DNA of 64,000 nt. It comes from QHXW01 sp035297145. GTDB lineage: Bacteria > Acidobacteriota > Terriglobia > Bryobacterales > Bryobacteraceae. The position numbers and the translations under genes were made by a program. Every line of letters begins with the position of its first letter. Within the stretch, counting starts at the first letter, position 1. Shown here in pieces: positions 42,344 to 50,500 of this stretch. Below the pieces are notes generated by a model, which saw only the letters and a list, made by a program, of their open reading frames with translations, had not been told where the DNA came from and did not search any database. Location: NCBI GenBank assembly GCA_035297145.1, contig DATGZN010000027.1:62001-126000 (forward strand), given 5' to 3'.

Positions 42344-42553
42344 TCAGGCGAGGCTCATGGCCTTTTGAGCGTTCGGGGTCTTGTTTTTACTCCCCGGGGG
42401 CCGGCCACGCTTCTTGTCCAACTCCGCCATCCAGGCTGGCGGACGGCCGCGGCGCCGGCCGCGTCCTCTCGCCAACCGCTCCAGACTCATAATCGCTTCT
42501 TCGATCTGCTCGCGTTCCTGACGCAGCTCGGTCAGGATCTTTGTGACATCCAT
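42344..42553 (-). CDS. Small AT-hook-like protein
   Basis: ATG at 42553 follows GGGGGAG by a good distance and gives 69 residues. The N-terminal half is a coiled-coil-like helix (ILTELRQEREQIEEAIMSLERLA). The second half has two basic GRP cores, GRGRRRGRPPAW and KKRGRPPGSKNK, the pattern of AT-hook minor-groove binding peptides. It is likely a small DNA-binding or nucleoid protein. Its own promoter and a 24-bp palindrome lie upstream, so autoregulation is plausible. Confidence 0.72.
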   Translation of the reverse strand: MDVTKILTELRQEREQIEEAIMSLERLARGRGRRRGRPPAWMAELDKKRGRPPGSKNKTPNAQKAMSLA

Positions 42554-42648
42554 CTTGCTCCCCCGATCAGGTAAATCCGGGCGCATCGGAAGGCGCTGTG
42601 TTCCGGCATCAGAACAAAACCAACGCTACTCCTTGCGTCTTCTCCTGA

Positions 42649-42677
42649 TTTTTAGCCTACTTTAGTTAACATTTCAA
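42649..42677 (-). promoter_or_regulatory. Promoter of the AT-hook-like gene
   Basis: On the minus strand, TTGAAA (42672-42677) and TAAAAA (42649-42654) are spaced by 17 bases. The palindrome at 42681-42704 ends 3 bases upstream of the -35. Confidence 0.5.
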
Positions 42678-42680
42678 GTG

Positions 42681-42704
42681 TTTTGTTCTGAATTCAGAAC
42701 AAAA
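42681..42704. promoter_or_regulatory. Perfect 24-bp palindrome, probable operator
   Basis: Arms TTTTGTTCTG and CAGAACAAAA around AATT form an exact palindrome. The right half-site CAGAACAAAA recurs at 42610-42619, downstream of the promoter. A dimeric regulator binding here would sit next to the -35 of the AT-hook-like gene. I cannot match it to a known box. Confidence 0.7.
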
Positions 42705-42745
42705 TTTGCGGGGCCTTGCCGGAGAGGAGGCGGGCGACTACCCGA

Positions 42746-44140
42746 TCAAACCGCGCGGCGTTGTTTTCGCCAATGAAAATAAAAGGGTAACCCCGCCAAT
42801 ATCAACGCCAGGCCGAGGAAGGACTCGCGTGGGGAGTCAAATAGGGTCGAAATCACCAGGCAGAGCGCGCTGGCGACAAACAGTACTGGTACTACGGGGT
42901 ACCCCACGGTTGAATACGGCCGGATTAAATCCGGCCTTTTCCAGCGCAGGACGATGACGGCGGCCGTGGTCATGCCGTAAAGCAACCAGCTAGCGAAAAT
43001 CACGTAGGTAAAAAGCTGGTCATAACTGCCAGATAAAACCAGCAGCGCCGCCCAAGCGCTCAACGCGAGAATCGAAACCCCCGGCGTGTGAAACCGTGGG
43101 TGAACCCTGGCAATCGAGCGGAAAAACAGCCCGTCGCGCGCCGCGGCATATGGTACGCGAGCGCCCGAAAGTATCGACCCGTTGAGCGCCGCAAAAATGG
43201 AAATCATCGCCGCAACGGAGACAATATTCGCTCCCGCGCCGCCGAGAACGCGACGCATCATTTCCGCCGCTACGCGGTTACTGGCCGCGATCTCAGCCGG
43301 CGAGAGCACGTAGAAATATGCGGCGTTTGCCAGAAGATAAATGATCGCAACAGCCAGGGTGCCCCAGATCAGCGCCAGCGGCAGGTTGCGCTGCGGCTGG
43401 CGGATCTCCGACGCCACCATGCTTACGTTATTCCATCCGTCATACGCCCAGAGCGCCGCCACCATCGCGGCAAAAAAGCCGGCGAAACTGAGCGGAATGT
43501 GAGCCGCTTGCGGCGCGGCCTCCACGGGCCTGTGACCCCAGCCCAGGCCCACCACGATGATGAAAAGGATGAGCGCGACCTTGATTACGGTTACGGCCAC
43601 CTGTACTTCTCCGCCCACCTTAACGCCGAAATAATTCACGCCCGCCAGAAATAAAATGAGCGCCATGGCGAAAATCTGTCCATAGCGAATCTCCAGTGGC
43701 GCCCCATGGGCGCCGATGGGCAGTGGCACCACCAGCAATACACCGTTCAATTCCGGCAGAAAATTTGTCAAATAGTAGAAGAACCCCGTGGCCAGAGTTG
43801 CGATCGAACCGCTCTTGGCGACCCACATCTGAGTCCAGCTGTAGAGAAAACCCCAGACCGGGCCGTAGGCTTCGCGCAAATAAACATATTCGCCGCCGGC
43901 CTCCGGCATGGCAGCCGCTAGCTCCGCATAGCTAAGGGCGCCGGCAAGAGACAGCAGACCTCCCACCACCCAGACCACAAAGACCATCTCCGGCGATCCC
44001 ACGCGCTGAATCATGGTTCGAGGTACCAGGAATATTCCACTACCGATCACTGTGCCGACAACGATGGCGACGGCGCTCCACAATCCAAGGTCGCGCTTGA
44101 GCTCGACGGTCGTTGCTTGGTCCGTGATGGGCGGCTTCAT
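42746..44140 (-). CDS. APC-family amino acid permease
   Basis: A 464-residue transporter with about twelve hydrophobic segments. The start LGLWSAVAIVVGTVIGSGIFLVPR is the APC family signature for helix 1, and the helix-6 region VAALWAYDGWNNVSMVASEIRQPQRNLPLALIWG is also typical. It imports amino acids with H+ or Na+. It follows the SSS-family gene with a 3-base gap, so the two transporters are one operon. Confidence 0.9.
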   Translation of the reverse strand: MKPPITDQATTVELKRDLGLWSAVAIVVGTVIGSGIFLVPRTMIQRVGSPEMVFVVWVVGGLLSLAGALSYAELAAAMPEAGGEYVYLREAYGPVWGFLYSWTQMWVAKSGSIATLATGFFYYLTNFLPELNGVLLVVPLPIGAHGAPLEIRYGQIFAMALILFLAGVNYFGVKVGGEVQVAVTVIKVALILFIIVVGLGWGHRPVEAAPQAAHIPLSFAGFFAAMVAALWAYDGWNNVSMVASEIRQPQRNLPLALIWGTLAVAIIYLLANAAYFYVLSPAEIAASNRVAAEMMRRVLGGAGANIVSVAAMISIFAALNGSILSGARVPYAAARDGLFFRSIARVHPRFHTPGVSILALSAWAALLVLSGSYDQLFTYVIFASWLLYGMTTAAVIVLRWKRPDLIRPYSTVGYPVVPVLFVASALCLVISTLFDSPRESFLGLALILAGLPFYFHWRKQRRAV

Positions 44141-44143
44141 GGG

Positions 44144-45595
44144 TCAGGCTTCGCTGCGGCGCTGGAACCATGATGCAAAATATCCGGCGGCGAAGGTAGT
44201 CAGGCTGCCGATCAGGACCCACCAGGTCCAGGCGATCGGCGTAAAAGCGCGCACATATATGATGACGGCCAGACCAGCGACCACTCCCAACGAAGCAGCA
44301 TTTTGTCTGACGCGCGTCGTCAGGACGCCGAGCAGAAAGATCCCCAACAGCAAGCCCAGCGTGATGGATGCGATGGAAAGACCGGATTCCAGGACCGATC
44401 CCCAGTGCCGCGCCACGATGCCGATAACGACCAGCACGCATGCCCATGCCACCGTCGCTCCGCGGGCCCAACGGAGAAGCCGTTTGTCATCCTCCGCAGC
44501 AGCCGTGCCGGCCAGGGGCCGCAAGAAATCCATCACCGTGGTGGAGGCAAGCGCATTCAGCGCGGCACTCAGGTTGGCCATGGCCGCCGCTACGATGGCG
44601 GCCGTCACCAGGCCGGCGACTCCCGGTGGAAGCTGCTGCCAGACGAACTGCGGATAGATCCGATCGATTCTCGCCGGGGGCGCGAAACCTGCGTCGCGGT
44701 AGTACACGAACAGGGCGATACCGATCAATAGAAACAGGCCGAACTGAAAGAGGATCACGATCCAGCTTCCAATGAGCGCGGCCCGGCTCTGTGCTTCATT
44801 GCGCGCGCTCAGCAGGCGCTGCACGATCAACTGGTCGGTGCCATGGCTGGCGGTGGTCAGGAAACATCCGCCGAGCAGGCCCGCCCAGAACGTATAGGTC
44901 CGTGAAAAATACTGCATGCTGAAGCTGAAATCGAAATCGAAGACGCGGAATTTGCCGGCCGGCGCGGCAACCGCGGCCACATGCGCCCAGCCTCCCGGGA
45001 TATGGTGCAAAAGCACGAAGAAACTGACGATTGCCCCGACCATATACAGCGCCATCTGGATCACGTCGGTCCAAATCACCGCCGTCATTCCGCCTTCAAA
45101 CGTGTAAAACAGAGTGAGCGCCACCATTAAAAGGATGGATGGAATTTCACCCGTGTTGAGTACGATCGAGATGACTATGGAAATGGCGAATACGCGGACT
45201 CCTTCGGCCAGGGCTCGAGTGACCAGAAAAATCGCCGCCGACAGCTTGCGCGTGCGTTCCCCAAAGCGGCGGCGCATCAGCTCGTAAGCCGTAAACATCT
45301 CACCGCGAAAGTAGTGCGGCAGCAGCAAAGCGGAGATGACCAGGCGGGCCAGCAGGTAGCCGAAGACGATCTGCAGGAAGCCGAGGTTGCCGGCGAAGGA
45401 AAGCCCGGGGGTTCCGACAATCGTCAAGGTGCTGGTTTCGGCGGATATAATGGACAGGCTGATGGCCCACCACGGGGCGGATCGGCCTCCCAGGAAGTAA
45501 TCGCGGAGGGTCTTCCGTCCGCTACGGAAGTGTGCCCCGAACCAGGTGATGGCAATCAGGTAGACCAGGATCACGCCCAGATCGAGGTAACGCAT
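44144..45595 (-). CDS. Sodium:solute symporter (SSS family)
   Basis: The ATG at 45595 gives a 483-residue, roughly 13-helix transporter beginning MRYLDLGVILVYLIAITWFGAHF. RTLRDYFLGGRSAPWWAISLSIISAETST is close to the family's helix 1-2 loop with its Na+ binding serines. In-frame Met codons at 45616 and 45661 would add residues without family support. The substrate is unknown (sugars, amino acids or organic acids are all carried by this family). Confidence 0.88.
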   Translation of the reverse strand: MRYLDLGVILVYLIAITWFGAHFRSGRKTLRDYFLGGRSAPWWAISLSIISAETSTLTIVGTPGLSFAGNLGFLQIVFGYLLARLVISALLLPHYFRGEMFTAYELMRRRFGERTRKLSAAIFLVTRALAEGVRVFAISIVISIVLNTGEIPSILLMVALTLFYTFEGGMTAVIWTDVIQMALYMVGAIVSFFVLLHHIPGGWAHVAAVAAPAGKFRVFDFDFSFSMQYFSRTYTFWAGLLGGCFLTTASHGTDQLIVQRLLSARNEAQSRAALIGSWIVILFQFGLFLLIGIALFVYYRDAGFAPPARIDRIYPQFVWQQLPPGVAGLVTAAIVAAAMANLSAALNALASTTVMDFLRPLAGTAAAEDDKRLLRWARGATVAWACVLVVIGIVARHWGSVLESGLSIASITLGLLLGIFLLGVLTTRVRQNAASLGVVAGLAVIIYVRAFTPIAWTWWVLIGSLTTFAAGYFASWFQRRSEA

Positions 45596-45677
45596 GGAGA
45601 TGGGGAATTCTAGCATGCGGCGCCACCCCGTCCCGGTGGCAGGGAACCAAACCACTTGCAACGGCGTCCAACAAATG

Positions 45678-45706
45678 TTGCACCGTCAGTGTGGTTCGGC
45701 TATACT
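45678..45706 (+). promoter_or_regulatory. Sigma-70 promoter for the secreted helical protein
   Basis: TTGCAC (45678-45683), a 17-base spacer and TATACT (45701-45706). A short inverted repeat CAACA-AA-TGTTG (45669-45680) overlaps the -35. Confidence 0.6.
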
Positions 45707-45797
45707 CCGCAAGTACCCGTCGGCTACGCGAATCCGAAGGGACGGCTGGCACGACCCAACAATTTCAAATTTCAGCGGGATCAGCAGGAGGCACTCA

Positions 45798-47186
45798 GTG
45801 CTCGATCGAGTTTCGAAGGGATTCTTGACCATAGCCGTGGCGGCGGTGACGGCATTTCTGCCATTGCCCAGCCGGGGACAGGATGCTGCGCAGACACAGG
45901 CGCAGCCGGCACAACCCCAGTGGAAGGATCGCGCGGAATATGACCTGGTCCAGGCGATCACGACAGAGCAGAATCCGGCCAAAAAGATCGAACTGCTGAA
46001 AAGCTGGAAGGAGAAATACCCCACCAGCGCCTTCGCCGGAATGCGTAACGACCTTTTCATACAGACCTACATTGCCGCCCGCCAACCGGAAATGGTGATG
46101 AAGGCTGGCGCCGACGCGCTGCAAGCCAACCCGCATGATTTCACCGCCATGTTCCTCGTGTCGCAGTATATGCAATTCCTTCCCAAGCCGACACCCGACG
46201 ATTTGGCTACGGGAGAAAAGGCCGCAAACGGCATCTTGTCGGATGAGAGCACGGTCTTTGATCCCAGCAAGAAGCCCGCGAGCACCACTGATGCGGCTTG
46301 GGCGGAAGGTAAGGCCCAGGCGGAGGTGGCAGCCCACGCCGCTTTGGGATGGATCGCGCTTCAAAAAAAGGATGATGCAGCCGCGGAGAAGGAATTCACT
46401 CAGGTTCTGCAAATAGCGCCGAACGCAAGCTCGCCCAAAGGCTGGGCGGTGGACAGCGCCCAGGTTTCGTCGTGGCTGGGAACGGCCATCGCGCATGAGG
46501 CCATTCAACAGAAGAAGCCCGAGCTGTATCCCCAAGCTCTGTTCCAGTTCGCGCGCGCGGCGTCGCTCGATCAATCGCAAGGCGGGCTGTCGGCAGCGGC
46601 GCGGCAGACGTATGAAACGTACTTCGTCAACGCGTTCAACCGCTATCACGGGCAGGATGCGGCCGAGATGACAAAACTGCGTGATCTCGCGAAGGCAAAC
46701 GCTTTCCCGCCCCAGGGTTGGACGATCGACGACATCAATACGGTCAAGAGCAAGAACGAAGAAGAGTTCAAGAAAAAGAATCCGGCATTGGCCTTGTGGA
46801 TGACTCTAAAAACGGCACTCACCGCGGCTGACGGCCAGCAATACTTCGACGCCAACATGAAGGGTACCGAGGTCCCGGGCGGCGCGGGCGGTGCGCAAAC
46901 ATTCAAGGGTAAGCTGATTTCCTCGAAGCCTGCACTTCATCCCAAGCAGCTGGTCCTATCGCTCGGGGATGGCACCACGCCGGATGCTACGCTCAATCTG
47001 GATGCCGCACTTCCCGGCAAAGCCGACGCTGGTGTGGAGATTGAATTCGCCGGAGTGCCGAGTTCCTTCACAAAGGACCCGTTCAACGTTATTTTCGATG
47101 TCGAAAAGAAGAAGGTTGTTGGCTGGCCAGGCAAAGATGCGCCGGCACCGCGGCATCACACAGCGGCTAAGAAAAAATCAGAGTAG
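45798..47186 (+). CDS. Secreted TPR-like protein of unknown function
   Basis: The GTG at 45798 with CAGGAGG seven bases upstream gives 462 residues starting with a signal peptide (LDRVSKGFLTIAVAAVTAFLPLPSRG). The body is helical with tetratricopeptide-like spacing (AEYDLVQAITTEQNPAKKIELLKSWKEKYPTSAFAG; AAHAALGWIALQKKDDAAAEKEFTQVLQIAP). The last 110 residues form a beta-rich region (FKGKLISSKPALHPKQLVLSLG). I do not recognise a specific family; it may be a periplasmic scaffold. The longer upstream frame lies across the promoter and is not used. Confidence 0.78.
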   Translation: MLDRVSKGFLTIAVAAVTAFLPLPSRGQDAAQTQAQPAQPQWKDRAEYDLVQAITTEQNPAKKIELLKSWKEKYPTSAFAGMRNDLFIQTYIAARQPEMVMKAGADALQANPHDFTAMFLVSQYMQFLPKPTPDDLATGEKAANGILSDESTVFDPSKKPASTTDAAWAEGKAQAEVAAHAALGWIALQKKDDAAAEKEFTQVLQIAPNASSPKGWAVDSAQVSSWLGTAIAHEAIQQKKPELYPQALFQFARAASLDQSQGGLSAAARQTYETYFVNAFNRYHGQDAAEMTKLRDLAKANAFPPQGWTIDDINTVKSKNEEEFKKKNPALALWMTLKTALTAADGQQYFDANMKGTEVPGGAGGAQTFKGKLISSKPALHPKQLVLSLGDGTTPDATLNLDAALPGKADAGVEIEFAGVPSSFTKDPFNVIFDVEKKKVVGWPGKDAPAPRHHTAAKKKSE

Positions 47187-47189
47187 CCG

Positions 47190-47450
47190 TTACAGGTGTT
47201 TTGCCTGCACTTGCGGGATACGCGCGGTCTTAGGCTCTGGCTTGGTTGTTGACAGAAGGACGCTGAACAGCACCCTCTCCACCGGATTGACTCGCGCTTC
47301 AGCCGTTCCTAAGCCCTCGAAATACTTGCGAAATTCGGAGTGGCAGTACATTCCGCACGCTTGCCCGGCGGTGGTTTGAAGAAATCCGGCGAGCGCAACC
47401 AAGGAGGTTGCTCCCAGCAGCCGGAGGCGTGTGCCGAATAAGCGTTTCAT
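47190..47450 (-). CDS. Small secreted protein
   Basis: An 86-residue protein with a signal peptide (LLGATSLVALAGFLQTTAG) then QACGMYCHSEF, two Cys that could form a disulfide, and a charged C-terminus. No family is recognised and no clear ribosome site is seen. It converges with the TPR-like gene 3 bases away. Confidence 0.48.
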   Translation of the reverse strand: MKRLFGTRLRLLGATSLVALAGFLQTTAGQACGMYCHSEFRKYFEGLGTAEARVNPVERVLFSVLLSTTKPEPKTARIPQVQAKHL

Positions 47451-47517
47451 ACATATTAGGACGCAAGAAACGCGCTGCCGTTAGCGCCTGACGGGCAAAT
47501 GTCTTGTCTTCAGTATG

Positions 47518-50500
47518 TTAGTTGCCCGCCGGCGCCACCGCGATGGTCACCACGTTGCTCTTGACAACCGTCCCGTCGGGCAGATGCACGGCTATCAGCA
47601 GGGGGATGGCCGGCCCGATGGAAGCCGACGCCGGGATCTTCGCGTTCACCACGTACAGTCCGGTATATCCCGGCACAAGTCCGGCGAATGTGACTTCGGC
47701 CGCGTCTCCTCCGAGCAGGACATCCACCGGAGCGACTACCTCGGCCAGCGGGTCAGATGGAGCTGGCGCACCGGGGGCTACATCTACGTTCGTAGCACCA
47801 AGCCCGGTAGCGTAGATAGAAATGTAGCCTCCGCGCTCCGCAGGCTCACTCTTGACTCCCTTGGTTTTGGTCATCGCGACGTTGGCGGTACCAGCTACCA
47901 GAACGGCGCCCTGTCCCTTGCCGGAACCATCGATGGTGAAGATTCCCGGAGACGCGAACTGCATGGTAGTGGACAGCGGTGAGGAAGCTCCCGTGCCGCT
48001 CTGAATCGTCAGAGCCACGGATGCGCCCGGAGCGCCCGACGGGCACTGGAAGTTCACCTGGTCCTCGGACACATAAAACACAGGAAGATCGTTGCCGTTC
48101 CCCTGCACGTGCAAACCGTCAATGGTCGTAGGCAGAGGACTGACTTCAGCCGACTTGGCGCCGGTCGCGACGAAGCCCGTGCCCAGCAGAGCGCCTACCG
48201 CCCCTGGGCTGCATCCCGTGTTCACAAAGCTCGCCGCGTTAGTCAGCGACGAGATGACCGGCGTGCTCGATTGGACCTCGATGGCTACATCCTCCGTAGC
48301 CGACACTTGCGCCGAATTGGTGGCTGTGAACGCCACTGAGTACTGGCCGACCTGCGATGTCTGAGGCGCCCAGTTGAACACACCCGTGTTGGGATTGAAG
48401 CTCGAGTTCGGAGGCAGGTTGGAGACCGAAAGGCTGACTGTGAGCCCGGCCGGATCGGTCGCGGAGACGGTGAACGTCACCCCTCGCCCCGGGGCCACGG
48501 CTTGGACTCCGGGAACCGTGAGCACCGGCGGCGCCGGTGTCAGAGTCACCGTGGCCTGTAGGGCGACGCCATGATAACTGGCACCCACTGTTACGGATTG
48601 ATCGGCGCTGACGTACGCCGTGCTCCCCTGGAAGCTGACGGTGGGTTGCCCGGCTTGGGTGGACACGGACGACGGCAGTGTGGCTCCTGAACCGGTGCTC
48701 GATATCGCGATCGCGACGCTGGTGGCGGCCTGTCCGGAATTCAAGGTCACCTGGCAGCTTAGCGGCAAGCCGGATTGCAGAGTCTGCGGACACGCCAGCG
48801 CCGTGGGTTTCAAGCCCAATAGCGACAGCGTTGCTTGTGCCGATGAGGCTCCCATATTTGCGATCAAGACCGCGTTTTCATCGTGGTCAATCAAAGTGCT
48901 GGTCACGTTAAACGAAACGGTCGCGCTGCCCGCAACTGGCTGGAGCAGAGGCGCTACGCTGATCTGCGTACTGCTGGACGAGAGCCGGATGCCCGGACTG
49001 CTGGCGGCCGCCGCTCCTGAGAGAGTGATCTGGCAGGCGCTGGTCCCACCGCCAATAAGAGTCAGCGGGTTGCAGGCGACTGCGGTGACCGATACGTTCC
49101 CGCTCGATGGGCCCAGGAGGGTCAAGGTTTGGGATGTGCCCTGGTTGGGAGCGCTGATCAACACCGACGTTGTGGACGACACGGCGGAAGCGGTTGCCGT
49201 GAAAGTTGCGCTGGTCAAGCCAGTGCCAATGGTGATTGAACTTGGAATCGTCACGGTCGCGCTGGAAGACATCAACGCGATCACGGTGTTGGACTGAGCC
49301 GCGCTTCCCAGGCTGAACGTGCATGTGCTTGTGCCAGGCGTTTGGATAGAAGCGGGTGAGCAGATGAGGCTCGGCCCACTGGACGCCGCCGTAACGGTGA
49401 GCGTCGCCGAACGCACGATTGCACCCATGGTCGCCGTAATGGTCGCGCTGCCTGACGCGTTGGCAGCCACCGCGGCGCTAAAACCAGCGGATGATGCCCC
49501 TGCCGGAATCGCGAGAGACGCCGGCACACTCACTTGCGGGTTGCTGCTGGTCAGCGATACGTTCGCGCCACTCTGCCCCGCCGGGCCACTCAAGGAAACG
49601 GTGCAGGCGCTGGAGCTGCCCGCTGTCACCGTGAGCGGAGCACAAATGACAGATGCAAGGGAGGACTGCGCGGTGACTGCGAGCGAGAAGGTTACCGAGG
49701 CGCCGCCAAAGCTGGCCGTGAGAATGGCCGAGCCGGCTGAGCCTCCCGTTGCCGTGAAAGTCGCGCTGGACGTACCGGATGCCACCGTGACCGACGGCGG
49801 TACGGATGCCGAGGAACTGCCGCTGGACAATGCTACCGTTACGCCTCCAGAGGGAGCGGTCGCTGTCAGAAATACCGTGCAGGTGGTGGTAGCGCCGGGC
49901 GCGATGGTTCCAGGCATGCAAGCCATGCTCGACAGAGCGGCCTGAGGCTGAAGGGTTAGCGCCATCGACTGCGTCACGCCCGCCGAAGTAGCGGAAATAC
50001 TGACGCTCTGCACGCTGTTTACGGCCGTCGTCGTCACCGTGAAGGTTGCGCTCGTGAGACCCGCCGGGACCGTAACCTGCGACTGAACGCTGGCATTGGC
50101 ATTGTTGCTCTTGAGGGTGACGGGTGTGCCACCCGAGGGAGCGGCCGACGTCAGGTTCACCGTACAGGACGTGCTCGATCCTCCCGTCAAAGTGGCCGGG
50201 GTGCACACCACTGAAGAAACGCCGGGTTGAGTGACACCTTGAGCCGTCAGACTGATCGAGAAATTCCGCGAATTACCGTTGAGGGTCGCGGTAATCAACG
50301 CCGTCGTATTGCTGGACACGGCGGATGGGGCACTCACCGTGAAATTCGCGGTCGAAGAACCGGCGCTCACCGTTACCGGCGACGTAACCGTGGCCGCTCC
50401 GCTGCTGCTCGATACCGTCACGCTCATGTTACTTAGCGCGTTACCACTCAAACTGACTGTGCAGGTGGAGTTTCCTGGAGCCATGACGCTGGCTGGCGTG

